NCBI GenBank assembly: GCA_963576565.1
Contig: OY755048.1
Coordinates: 5,046,220-5,110,219, forward strand
DNA length: 64,000 bases
Source: Aspidapion aeneum
Taxonomy: Eukaryota > Arthropoda > Insecta > Coleoptera > Brentidae
Reading direction: 5' to 3'
The notes beneath the pieces are model-generated. The model was not told the DNA's origin, did no database searches, and saw only the letters and a list, made by a program, of their open reading frames with translations. The translations under genes were made by a program, and so were the position numbers. Below are positions 23,915 to 35,040 of this stretch, one piece after another (within the stretch, counting starts at the first letter, position 1; each line of letters begins with the position of its first letter).

Positions 23915-24031
23915 GTTCCGTGGGGGGCGGGGCTGCGGGGGCACTAACATCCCCTACAGAGTCGCAGGGGACGGGCGCCCGTCCCCCTACCACACCTGTT
24001 GTTCCAGTGCCTGCCACACCAAACGCCACAG
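23911..24031 (+). CDS. Ca-alpha1D: Cav1 L-type calcium channel alpha-1, coding exon 1 (N-terminus)
   Basis: The exon encodes the cytoplasmic N-terminus, 40 codons plus one base, starting MSSVGGGAAGALTSPTES and ending PVPATPNATG at the junction with donor CACAG|GTAAGC. It is Gly/Pro/Thr-rich, low-complexity and GC-rich, unlike its surroundings. The first base of the split glycine codon is completed by exon 2 (G|GT), which gives an open frame into the conserved channel sequence. I chose ATG 23911 because the frame upstream carries no further ATG. The channel is the pore-forming subunit of voltage-gated L-type Ca2+ channels in the plasma membrane of muscle and neurons. The exon alone would not identify the gene; its phase-correct linkage to exons 2-4 does. 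Confidence 0.85.
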
Positions 24032-25872
24032 GTAAGCTGATTAAAGCTTATTATGGAATACAAATATATAAAAGTTCTCAGTATTATGGGTTGAAGGAAG
24101 TGATATATCGTTTAACCCTTCGGTGGTAAGGTGGAATATCATTACAAATTTGGTAAGGTGGGGTATAACATATCTCATTTAAATTTTAGCCGCATTCAAG
24201 AAAAAAAAATCATTAACCTATTTTGTTTATAAAAAATATATTTTTTTTGTAACAAATATATTTATTATTTGTTTTTTAAATCCACGTGAAACCATTTTTG
24301 CTGAGGGTGACCTTTTACTAAGTTTTGGAAACAAAAATGTAAAACGTTAGGTTTTTTAAGGTAAAAAAACTTTTGTTTCTCAAAGCCACTAAGCTCTACA
24401 TTATAACCAAGTTTAAAACGTCTTGCAAACTTTACTTCTGAGGTAGATGTAACAAAACCTAATAACACAATGTGTGATATTAAAACTTTCATAAAATTTT
24501 GAAATTTGAAAAAAAATTTAACACATTTATATTTTAAAAAACTTAAAATTTTGAAAATCTATCAGAGCTTACACCGGCACACCAAATAAAAAAGCTGTAC
24601 CTTTGATAAGACCTACCTATCTATTAGTTCTTCGGTGCGCTGAATTCGAGTGCGGGGTTCATTTTGACTGTACACCATAAAACTTGATTAAGAGAAAATT
24701 AAATAAATATACGTTGCAATTTTTCGCACACATAAAATAAGTTGGGCAAAGCTCTGAGAACTGCAAGAAATTGCAAAAAAAAAAGATAAATGATGTAAAC
24801 GTGGATTGATAAAGTAATTCTGCGCAGTGGTCAAATGATCACTGATTTTTTTTAATTGAGGTTAGTCATATCCAGAGACTGTTTTTCTTTAAAATATGTC
24901 ATACAAACAGGGTCTCTAGTGTTCTTTAAATTGTTTATTTGTATATAGGTCTCGTCAAAAGTACAGACAACGTTCTTGATTTTGTGTACCTACTGGTGCT
25001 ATTATTGTAGGTTTTACCTCTGTTCGTTTTTTTTCGTATGCACTTTTTTCCTTTTTCTCTAGCTCTTTTTTCCTTTGCGCTTATTATCAGGAATCTAATA
25101 AAACCAGCAAAAATATTTTTTTTAGCCTTTAACTAATCTGTAGCAGCTAGCCTTTTATACCTAATATATATTTTTCGAGCTCTGGGGGGGGGTAATAACC
25201 CTGAGTACCCCACTCCCCCCCGTTGAACCGCCGGTGTGTCTTTCACTAGTAATTTAATGAGGTTATCATATCACTAGCGCGATAATCCCACTTATAACAT
25301 TGGTACCATAATACTAAATAAATTTTTATAGTGTGGGTCGTATACAAGGTGTTCCGTATCGTTATGTATCAAATTTTGGGAGCATAAAGTAGGCAACTTT
25401 TTAAGTAAGAAAAAACACAATACGTGCATATCCATTTTTATTTGTTTTAAACTTGCACGCCTATAAATAATATTTTAAAATAACAATAAAAATAAATTCG
25501 AAAAGTAAACAAGTAATGATTTTATTTAAAAAAAGGTTAATTATACCCACTTCCTGATTGAATGCCAAGATGAAGTAGTTATCCGTATTATCGCGCTTGT
25601 TTTGTCGTAGTTGTTCGGCATACGCTCCATATAAGATTCATTAATCATAAAAATACGTTTATTTTTTTAAACATTACATTATTTTTACTAGTTTGGTACC
25701 TAAACGACCTAGATAAGACTGAGCTTGTTAAAGGCCGGAGCGGGCTATAATCAGTCATACTGTACCTTTGATTACTACAGAAGTACAAACAGAACAAAAA
25801 CGGTTGGGGTATGTGATACCCCACCTTACCAGCGGTGGGTTAAGGGGTAATTCAACTTATCATCGTCGACAG
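24032..25872 (+). other. Cav1 intron 1
   Basis: GT..AG intron of 1841 bp. All but 113 bp is a piggyBac-like insertion plus one TTAA copy. The 3' segment left between the insertion and exon 2 is only 29 nt and pyrimidine-poor (TCAACTTATCATCGTCGACAG-like). Confidence 0.8.
24116..25839. mobile_element. piggyBac-like non-autonomous element in Cav1 intron 1
   Basis: TTAA target sites lie on both sides (24112-24115 and 25840-25843). The left end is CCCTTCGGTGGTAAGGTGG and the right end is CCACCTTACCAGCGGTGGG; the terminal 25 bp match at 20 positions after complementing. A second GGTAAGGTGGGG copy lies just inside the left end (24152-24164). CCC..GGG ends next to TTAA are characteristic of piggyBac. 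The 1.7 kb interior shows no recognisable transposase; the 75-aa minus-strand ORF at 24265-24492 is unknown. It occupies nearly all of intron 1. Confidence 0.75.
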
Positions 25873-26023
25873 GTCAACAACAACAACAGACCGGACAGGC
25901 AGCCCCGAAAAGACCCCCGAGACGACTTCAGAAACCACCACCGGACAGGCCAAAACGGGCTCTTTTTTGCCTGTATCTCAAGAATCCAATTAGGAAACTT
26001 TGTATTGAGGTTGTTGAATGGAA
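25873..26023 (+). CDS. Ca-alpha1D: Cav1 calcium channel alpha-1, coding exon 2
   Basis: 151 nt, two bases completing Gly41, 49 codons and two bases over. Acceptor GTCGACAG|GT at 25872; donor GAATGGAA|GTATCC at 26023, a GT donor with a weak +4 to +6. The product is a glutamine run (QQQQQ), a basic Pro-rich stretch ([17 protein letters not shown]), then [21 protein letters not shown]. That last block is the strongly conserved segment just before IS1 in Cav1 and Cav2 channels and lies on the cytoplasmic side. The two-base remainder AA joins the first base of exon 3 to make the Lys of EWKPFEW. The longest open frame over this exon is a different frame and is not the gene. Confidence 0.93.
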
Positions 26024-26316
26024 GTATCCTTTAATGAAAAGAAAAACTAATTACCACATAGATCTACACCTTTTTCCAATTTCAGTATTCAATGCCGAGA
26101 CACTTTGATTTTGTTTTCGAGGAAGACAATTTTCGCTATTTTGCGACATCTCTATCTATCAGCCCCTAGCGGGGGCACCTCATTGGAAAGGTCTTTCAAT
26201 TCTTTCTTCAGAACTGATTTTATTTTTCATATCAAACGACCAGTTTTTGAGTTATTTGATTTAGAATTTATTGACTACCTGCATCATTTCACTTAGACCT
26301 GGACAATAGCATTATT

Positions 26317-26360
26317 AGAAACTTATTGGAATAAAACCTGACCTATTTTTAAAATTTTAT
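26317..26360. mobile_element. Solo end of the TA-MITE family
   Basis: AACTTATTGGAATAAAACCT matches the left end of the element at 54037-54314. No partner end is nearby. Confidence 0.4.
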
Positions 26361-27706
26361 AAAGACTACGTAATTCATAAAATCATCCCCTCTCCCCCCT
26401 CTTGCCTTCAAATTTGATCATAACCTTAACGACGCTCGACTAACTTTCCCTATTTAAAATCAAGTGGTGAAACGCGCCCCTGCTAAGGGTTGAAAAAGTG
26501 TTCCCTCGCAAACCAAATCGATGTGTTTCGGCATTTTTTAAAATATTCAGCAGTTTCTGAGAAATCCCGGGTGGAACGTTTCAAATGGGACACCCTGTGT
26601 ATCTGAGTCTTTAAACAGGTTAACCATGTTTGAAGGTCCTTGTTTATGTTTGTACACGTGGCACAGAGGGGAAAAATCAAGAAAACATGCGATTTAGTGC
26701 AGAACTCATTCATCTAATATGGGAGATATTTTTACTGAGAACTATTCATTAATAATCGCTTTACCATAAAAAGTTAGCTTCGGATAGTCAAACGTCAAAC
26801 AAATAAATAAAACACCTTGTCAAAGTTAGTGTGTTTGGAAAACTGACGTTGCGTAAGTCGTTGTTTTAAGACCACAAATGAATCAACTTTGTCACAATTT
26901 TTAATGTTGATCAAGTTTGGTTAAAATAATTTTAATTATGTCAGATAATCACTATGGTGAGTACATTATTCTCGTTAAAAAAAGATGCGAGATTTTTTGT
27001 TGTTTTTCTTCAAGCTGTTATTTTTGTAAAATCTTTCACAAATGTATTATTTTCTTTAATCTTAAAAATATACATGGACAAAAAGTAACATGTCGCCCGC
27101 TGTCGCGGGCTAATTTTAACATGTCATTTTTTATTGAGCCTTTCTTTTTAAAATGATGCCACATTTAGCTGCTAATTTTTGCCCATAAGGCCGGAATTAA
27201 TTTTTAAATATTAACATTTTTCTCCAAACTTAGCGAATTATGTGTTTAAATTGTAGTACATATGGATATTTAAAATATAAAGTACTAAATACATATACAT
27301 CTACACATATTATTAGTACACTCATATATTAAGAAATAAAAGTTACACCTTATCCCCAGACAAAAAGTTTGTAGCCTGAGCGTAGCGAGGTATATAATTG
27401 GCTAATAGCTAACAAGACACTTTAATTACGAATTTTAGGAGATATTTTTTGAACTTTTGGATTTTTCTGCCCTAAAATTAAATTATAATTATATGGTTTT
27501 CAGCTACTTTACTAAAAACATAATGTCTGATAGTGCTTTTTATTTTGAATTGTAAGGATAAAAAGTGACAATTTTATCGCTAAAATAAGGATTCAGGAGG
27601 GCCCACTATTATTAAAATATATACCAACGGATAAAAGTGACACTTTTTATTTCAAGGTAAAAAGTTTTTAGCACGAGTGTAGCGAAAGCTACAGTTCGTT
27701 AAAAGA
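26361..27706. other. No supported feature
   Basis: ACACCCTGTGTA at about 26591 is the kind of end carried by many insect TACAGGGTG repeats, but I see no complete element. The ORFs at 26483-26713 and 26917-27156 are not recognisable. Confidence 0.45.
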
Positions 27707-27707
27707 T

Positions 27708-28439
27708 AAAAATACTCTGCCAATATATGGGCCCCTAAGCTCACCAGGTACTATAGTTATAGTGTACGTGTGAGCTAATATAACTAAAAATTGAAGTATA
27801 TTTTATTCAACTCCAGACTAAATTACCTTTTGTTTGATACCACACAAGCCAAGTTTTGACTTAAACTTAAATTTTTGTAATCTACCCCCACCCTTAAAAA
27901 AACAAAAATTAAAATGTATTTTGTTAAACTCCGGACTCAATTACCTTTCGTTTGATATCACACACGCCATATTTTCACTTAAACTCTAATTTTAGAAATA
28001 TACCCCCACCTCTTTTTTAACATAAATTAAAATGTATTTTGTTTAACTCCAGACTCAATTACCTTTCGTTTGATATCACACACGCCATATTTTCACATAA
28101 ACTCTAATTTTTTAAATCAACCCCCACTCTTTTATTTGGTTTGTGTTCGGTGGATTTTGTTCATTTTTAAATGGGACCATCTCGACCCAAGACCCAGCCT
28201 AGGTACCAAATTTCATTAAAATCGGCCAAGCGGTTTTTGAGTTATGCGCGTTGGTCGTTACAGACAGACATACAGACAGACAGACAGACAGACAGACATA
28301 CGGCGCAACAAAAAAGTTTCGACATCATCTGAAACGCAAAGATATATAAAAATTTTTGAAATCGGAGCAACTTTTTTTTTCTCGAAAAAATTAGGATCAC
28401 CATAGCTCACACTACTATAGTATAGAATATGTGTGAGCT
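27708..28439 (-). mobile_element. DINE-1/HINE-like element, copy 5 (type A)
   Basis: Complete minus-strand copy, 732 bp, with three roughly 117-bp units and a GACA microsatellite at 28260-28302. The right-hand hairpin reads AGCTCACACTACTATAG..ATATGTGTGAGCT. The left hairpin stem has lost a few bases (AGCTCACCAGG). Confidence 0.85.
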
Positions 28440-29136
28440 AATACTCTTTTATAACGAGGTTTATACGTTAATTTTACACTTTCAGACCGATCTTTTTTTA
28501 ACTTATTATTTGATTTATTAATATAGTTAGATAATTTTTTGTTGTGTTGGGTATAATTCAATATAAATATGATTATTTATAAACAAAATAGTTTCAAGAT
28601 CAGAAGAAAGCTTCTGTCAAATCGTTTTAAAAATGGCGAAAGTCACTAGAAGGAAGACAGTGTGCAAAACTTTATGTCGGTTCTGTAAACTTTTTTTTGG
28701 GGGGGGGGATTTGGTGTTTTCATTTTTCAGTGGGCCGATTAGTTATTGGGGAGGGGGCAAATTTGGCCTTTCCGTTTTTGTAGGGTCGACAACATAATAT
28801 AATAATTTGTAAACATTGCCGTGGTACATAGTACGTTAGGAAATATTTTGAAGCTTATTCGACTACTTATACCTCGACTAACAGCTCGGGGTCACTTTTT
28901 GTTTTGGATCATTAAGTAATTCATTTTAAACATTCCTGACTACAAATCTACGCATCTTTTGTGCTTCCTGCTCCACTGTGCGTCGGTCGCACAAGTATTT
29001 TATTAATAAACAACACTCTATACTTTTCTCCAGTATTCAAAAATTACTCTAGTGCAACAAATTTGCAATGCCATAAAAATTATAGGTAGCCTATTAAATT
29101 AAGGCAGTTTGTAGTGTTGATAAAGAAGCATAATAT
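28440..29136. other. No supported feature
   Basis: AT-rich with a short G run at 28692-28709. Nothing recognised. Confidence 0.5.
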
Positions 29137-30862
29137 GAATAAGGTAGTTAGCAGAAGCACCGACTCCTGTAGGTAATCTTTGCTGCTGTGACGCATTAAA
29201 ATTAAATTTTGTTAAATTTGTATCTTTTGCAATTTTTAAATATAAAACAATAAGAATTTCTAGTTTATTTCCTGGGTAAAGTGTCTAAAGTTCAGACGAC
29301 TATAAGTCGTCATAGTTTTCCGAGAAATTTTAAGGTAAGTTTTCTTATTTTCTCATTTGAGGTTAGATTGGCATTTGATAAAATTTGTATTGATAGTGTC
29401 TTTTTACCTTCTTATCGCTTGCTTTACGGAACTCTGAATACAGGTTTCCAATGCCTGGTAGGTGCCTTATTTTCCCATCAATTAAGCACAAATTTAGTGT
29501 TAATTTTATGTCTATCTCTTTCTTTTGATATTAAGAAAAAGAAGACACATACAAAATTAACACTAAATTTGTGCTTAATTGATGGGTAAACGAGGGCTTA
29601 CCCAGCAGCGTAATGTACTTTGAATAAATTTATTCCTTAATTTTAAATCTTTATCTTACCATAAAGTATCTACCATCTAGTATCTATCATTAACGTGGTT
29701 ATAAGTTGATTTTTTTTATTGTTTTCAGCTTTTGTATGTGCTTTGAAACATACCCTAGACAACTTACAACCAAGGCGCAAGGTACTTTTAAATCGCGTCA
29801 GATTTTCGTCAAGCTGTTAAAAAGTAGACATTTAAGAATAATTCTCTTCACGAACAACTGTTTCATTATTTATTCACTCATCAGTCACCAGAAATGTTAA
29901 AAGCAAATTTAAATATACTAGATAGTGTTTGGTTTTTCATTATATTTTATTTTACCAATCAATTAGACTATGTATTATTTCGTCTATAGTTTGTCGTTAA
30001 TTTAGTTTTTATTTGTAGCTTTTTTTATAATAATAAAAACTCATTTAAAAAGTCTTTTATTTATTGCACTTTATATATCATTTTCAATCTGTTTATATCT
30101 TATAAAGACATTGTATGTCTTTATAAAATATTGACTGATTAAAAATTTCAAAAAAACTTTAAAATTAAAGAAAATTTATTATAAATGTCGATTCAAATTT
30201 CCCGCCTCAACTTTTAGTTCGTCACTAGGCTCAGTAGTGGGCGCCACAGAGTTAATGATCTGTCAAACAGCCGAGTTGCCTATCTAATAAAAACTGACTG
30301 AACCGAAGCAAAAATCCTTACTCTTTCACCATCTTTCTACACGGGGAAGTGAATCCACCGGTGTGAGCGTTCTCCTCACATCACGTCACGGACAGTCAAG
30401 AATAAACTTCCAGGACGTTTACTCTTCACTATTCGTGACGTGCGGTGAGGTAAGCGCTTACCAATTCTCAAAACGCTATTCTTGACCGGGTGAACTTGAG
30501 TTCTCTACAGTTTTCTACGGGGGTATGAGTCCACGGGAATTGTTGTGGTGTTTATAACCTTACTTTTGCCTGTCAGTTTTGTTTTGAGGAGCTTTTTCTA
30601 AAGTGTGAAGGTCATTAGCATAGAAACCGGTAGATATAAGGTCACCGGTGATCTTAAGTCCACCAGTGAAAGTAAACCTTTTCGCTCACCTCACCTCACG
30701 GACAGAAGAGAGCTCCACAGCTTTTTTTTATAGGTTTTATTAAAGAGTATGCAACTCATTCAAAAAAAAAAGAGGAAGAGCTGCCGAGCGCTTCGGGGCG
30801 TCAAATGAAACGCGCGAGCCTGTCAACACCCTCGGTCGGTGCTTCTGCTAACAACCTTATTC
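29137..30862. mobile_element. TIR element (unclassified) with a long internal hairpin
   Basis: 28-bp terminal inverted repeats: GAATAAGGTAGTTAGCAGAA at 29137 (continuing to 29164) and GCTTCTGCTAACAACCTTATTC ending at 30862 (from 30835), one mismatch over the arms. The 1.7 kb interior has no recognisable protein. Most of its left half (29172-30290) recurs inverted at 43880-45045. It holds a near-perfect 34-bp stem (29474-29586). The target duplication is unclear, so the superfamily is not assigned. Confidence 0.6.
29474..29586. repeat. Long palindrome (34-bp stem, about 44-nt loop)
   Basis: CCCATCAATTAAGCACAAAT starts the left arm, and its reverse complement ends at 29586 (ATTTGTGCTTAATTGATGGG). 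The arms continue inward with TTAGTGTTAATTTT. The structure is conserved in the inverted relative at 44623-44739, with different loop bases. Confidence 0.8.
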
Positions 30863-31649
30863 TTATACTAAAAGTATTAAAATTCTATTTAATATTTTCG
30901 TTGTAAAATCAAATGCTTATACTAACTGTTCCAAACGACTCAAAATAACATGGATAACATTTTGGATAACTTTATATGTATTCCCAAATTAGCTCATTAT
31001 CTCAAAAACACACATAATATCGTAAAACGTAAGAAAAATATGAGAAATATCAAAAAGAAAACCTTCTAAGCCTAAAGCCATTCATGCCTAAAAACATAAG
31101 AATGTATAACACAAAAGAAAAATTGAAGAAAAGGTTCTCATTATTTGAAAACTGCCTACTTTTGCGAGGTATTTTATGTTAGACATAAAAAGCCTAATTT
31201 ATTTTTATAAAAACCGAATAACACTTTTACAAAATTTGTTCTGCTATTTTCCTTTAACGTTCTTTTTACCTCTTTATTTATGGTTTGTACATCTTTACCC
31301 CCTGGAACGCAAAATTATGAGTTAGAAAGATGAGGTATAAGATATAATTGTACATGACAGGGATGAATCTCTACGTGGCAAACGCAGAACACTGCAAAAG
31401 CATGCCATGTTACCCTTGTCAGTTCTTATCTTTTACAAGAGGCTTTTGACTGTCTATGTCTAGTAGGTTGCTAGCGTAATGAAGCCCAGACATTTATGCA
31501 TGTGCGTAAGCAGCGAGGGGCAGGGAGGGGCATTTGTCCCCCTCTCAAATCGAGTTATAATATTATAGATTAGATAAACTTATATATAATGATATATATA
31601 CTGTGAAGCCTATAATTCGTTTTCCCCGTGAATTACTTTTACGAAAAAA
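30863..31649. other. No supported feature
   Basis: AT-rich intronic DNA; nothing recognised. Confidence 0.5.
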
Positions 31650-34480
31650 TTATGGTCCAAATATTCCTCTCCTTTCTGAGTCACGATGGTCGCAAAATAC
31701 AAAGCTATTTTTATTTATTTAGTCGGTTTAGAACGTTTTGCTACGTTGTCCGCTGCCTATTCTCCACCTCCTTCGATCCTGACAATCTTCTTCTGTCAGA
31801 TTTTTTTGACTCATTGATCTTTAGATTGACTGTTGCCATTCTAGTTTAGGCCGCCCTCTTTTTCTGCGCCCTATTGGTTGCCATTCTAGGACCTGCTTTG
31901 GTAATCTTTCGTCGTTCATCCCTTGTACATGGCCGTACCATATCAGTTGTCTTTTAGTGATGTCATCCGTTATGCTTCCTTCGATTCCCATTCTTTCTTT
32001 TATGATCTCATTTCTTATGTGATCTGTTCTAGATATTCTCATTGATCTTCTTATTGCATCCATTTCGACACTTTCCATTTTTGTTTTGTATATTTCTGTT
32101 ACGCGACTAGTCTCTATTCCATACAACAGCGTGCTTTTCACCATTGTTTCATATATGTTAAATTTTACATTCTTTTTTATCTCTCTGCTCCATAAAATAC
32201 TGTTAAGACATCCAATAACCTTTTTTGCTTTTACTCTTCTTTCTTCCAGTTCTTTACAGTCTGTTCCTGTCTTATCAAATGTGACACCCAAGTATACATA
32301 CTCATTGCACGGAGATATTACTTGTCCATTTTCTAGTTCTAACTCACTGGATTGGTTTCCAATACATAAGTACTGTGTGTTGTCCACGTTCACTGTTTTG
32401 CTTTCACTTTTGGTATTCTTCCATTAACTTTCTCATTATATATTCCATGTCTTCTTTATCATTAGTTACAATTACTTGGTCGTCAGCAAACTGTAGTGTG
32501 TATATGGTAAATCGGTCGTTAAGTTGTATTCCCATGCCGTGCACTTTCGGTTTCCAGTTGTTATTTATGCAATATATATTTTAAAAAGAGTTGGAGAGAT
32601 ACAACATCCCTGTCTTAAGCCTTTTGTTACCAGGAATTCTTTTGAAAGTCGATTTCCAATTTTAATTTTAGATTTTGACCCTTTGTATAGTTCTTTTATC
32701 GCTTTTATGTATGTAGGAATGATATTAGTCTGCTCTAACACTGTCCATAGTTTTTCTACTGGAACGGTATATGCTTTTTGTAGGGCCACAAAGCTCTATA
32801 TTTCTGGCGCTCCTTTTCTCAATTACTTGTTTAAGACAAAAAACATTATCACTACAAGATCTGCATGCACGAAACCCACTTTGCTCTTCATCTTCTTGTT
32901 CATGAAAATCATTCTCTATTAGATCTCTAAGAATCCTACCGTACAATCTACTTAGAGTACTGGTTACTGAAATTCCAATCCAGCTTGTTTCCGTTTTTAT
33001 GTATTGAGGATATGAATACAATTTTCCAATCATCAGGTACTAGATGTCCGTTTATGCATTGATTGATAATATATGTGAGATTTTCGATTAGTTTCTATGA
33101 TCCATATTTGACCATTTCAGCATGTATTCCTCCAGGTCCGCTAGCTTTTCCGGATTTAAGCTTTTTAATACTATTTTTCATCATTTCTTTTTCGATGATT
33201 ACTTCCTCTCCGTGTACTTCTATGTGTCTCCTCGGAGAGGCTGCCAGATATTCGGGTCTCGTTTCCTGCAGCAGTCCCTTGTAGTGTTCTGTCCATTGTT
33301 CTGGTTTGATGATCTCGATGTTTTTTTTTCTCTTGTTGGGTTTTTACTGTAGAAATGAATTTCCATACTTCAGAACTCTGCCTACCTCCTACGTGTGTAT
33401 TTATATCGAGGCATTTGCGCTCGAACATTTAATTTTTTTCTGTGCGTATCGAATTTCTTAGCTGTCTTCTGGTTTCCCTGTAGATTCCTAGGTCTCTTTG
33501 TTCTTTAGTACTGAGCCATTTCAAGTATGTGCGTTTTTTTATTTGACCATTTCCTGTATTTTTTCCGTCCACCACATCTTCCGGCTATTTTTATTATCTT
33601 GGTATCTACAGCTTCGATGCTTGCTTCCTTCAAGCTTTTTATTATGTTTGTATATCTCTATTTAAATGAGTGTTCTGTGTTTATTAATTTTTTATCTAAT
33701 CGGTTCTGATACAATCTTTGAGTAGTTTCGATTTCTAGACTTCTAAAGTTGAAATACTATACAAAGCTATGCTGTATTTAAAGACAACTTTTTGGGCATC
33801 CTTAAAGAACTATCAGAAGACCGCAATTCTGCAACTAGAAAGGTGGCATTTCAGCTTTACAGTGCTTCAACAAGACCGGTATTTATTATTTCCCTGAACG
33901 TGATAACAAAGTCTTCTTCGCTTTTGGAACCTGTGGCCAATATCTTCAATCTAAAGGTTTAGATTTATCACAGTGTGGAAATAACATTAAAAGAGCATTA
34001 GGTCTAATTAAAAATCATCGCGGATCTGCAGAAGAAGTCATGAATACTATCTTAACTGAAGACGGAATAGAGTTACAGGTGCCAAGGATGTAGCAAAATG
34101 GTATTGACGTTCCCACAAAAAACCCACCAGAGCACTGGAAAAAATATTAATATACCTTATTTGGAGCCTCTGATGACAACCTACCAGTTTTCGAACTATT
34201 GCCACTTCAGCCGTTTGTCATTCAGTAAATTTTCGATTCTCATAATTTTATCATTTAAAATTATGACACAAGTTGTGGAGTGAGAAAAAAATTAATAAAG
34301 ATAAGTTAAAAAGTTTGGCAGTAGCAGGAGTTGCAAAGAAAGCGGATTTTTTTTTTCATCAACAACAACTGCTCTACATATTTAGAATGATCTTTTCAGA
34401 GGATAGATTAATTGGTTTGTGCATGCTGAGTGTATACCGGAAATTAGTTCCAGAAAAGAAGAAACAAGTATAGAAGAATA
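31650..34480 (+). pseudogene. hAT-type transposase remnant (ZMYM1/P52rIPK-like), split by a LINE
   Basis: After the LINE (right duplication ends at 33770) the + strand reads AVFKDNFLGILKELSEDRN, SATRKVAFQLYSASTRPVF, LLEPVANIF, then in another frame DLSQCGNNIKRALGLIKNHR and EEVMNTILTEDGIELQVPR. Further on (34390-34440) comes SEDRLIGLCMLSVYRKLV, the hAT dimerisation end. Left of the LINE (about 31660-31708) a degraded LS..RWSQNTKA-like piece fits just upstream. Frameshifts and stops show it is dead. The protein type is the hAT transposase relative often annotated as zinc finger MYM-type or 52 kDa repressor-like; the exact subfamily is inference. Confidence 0.65.
31709..33758 (-). pseudogene. 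LINE family 1, 5'-truncated copy with 12-bp TSD
   Basis: Insertion bounded by the direct repeat ATACAAAGCTAT (31697-31708 and 33759-33770). The minus strand carries, 5' to 3': an N-terminal region (KMWW..EKIQEMVK, about 33590), RT fingers (ISVTSTLSRLYGRILRDLIE, EQSGFRACRSCSDNVFCL), the palm (SKEFLVTKGLRQGCCISPTL and FADD at 32490-32479), the thumb (KTQYLCIGN-like, EYVYLGVTFDKTGTDCKELE) and the C-terminal tail (QLIWYGHVQGMNDERLPKQV, GRRKRGRPKLEW). At least four frameshifts break the ORF. The 3' tail is a short TAAATAAA run at about 31709-31720. It sits inside a hAT remnant. The clade is probably RTE-like; non-LTR identity is secure. Confidence 0.9.
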
Positions 34481-35040
34481 TGTATGAATGTTTCTGTTTT
34501 CGTTTTTTTTGTTTATTTCAATAAATACCTATTTTATTTTTATTTTTTTTGCGTTTGTCCCTTCCTTAGTTTCATGCTGCTTACGCCCATGCATTTATGT
34601 AATAATCATTTTTTTGTTCATTTCTTTAATGCAGTTAATACATTATTTAATTTAATTTGTAAATTGACGAATATTCGAAATATTGCGGAGACTTCGGGTA
34701 ATTTAATGTCATTTGGGAACACGGTTTAAAAATAGACATGCTGTGACGTGTAACTGTTTATCTTTGCGACAAAAGCGAATTTTTATTTTTATAGCAACGT
34801 GTTAGCTGAGAGATAATCTTTTCTTGGTACAAAGCCAGCAAACAACTCATACGTGCCAAAACTCTGATTTGTGTGATAACGCGTTGGTTAAGGTGAAAAC
34901 GATGGCTATTGATTTTTTTTCATTAAGCTATAGGTGTTCGTTTATAGAGAGCTTTAAAGAAAATGAAACATATCAAATCACCTGGAAAAGACGGAGTAAC
35001 GGCAGAAATGCTCAAGTATGGTGGTAAAGCTTTGGTTAAT

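Noticed and set aside
23730..24029. 99-codon minus-strand frame opposite Cav1 exon 1
   Set aside because: A shadow of GC-rich coding DNA; it has no domain and no promoter or splice support.
25768..26034. 88-codon open frame over Cav1 exon 2 (contains [16 protein letters not shown])
   Set aside because: This frame crosses the acceptor and is shifted relative to the channel; the frame starting at 25873 gives the conserved [15 protein letters not shown] instead.
29281..29900. Frames of 102 and 64 codons in the TIR element, with a mirror at 44673-44903
   Set aside because: The protein is conserved only as far as the DNA is; the first frame runs straight through the palindrome, and no domain is visible.
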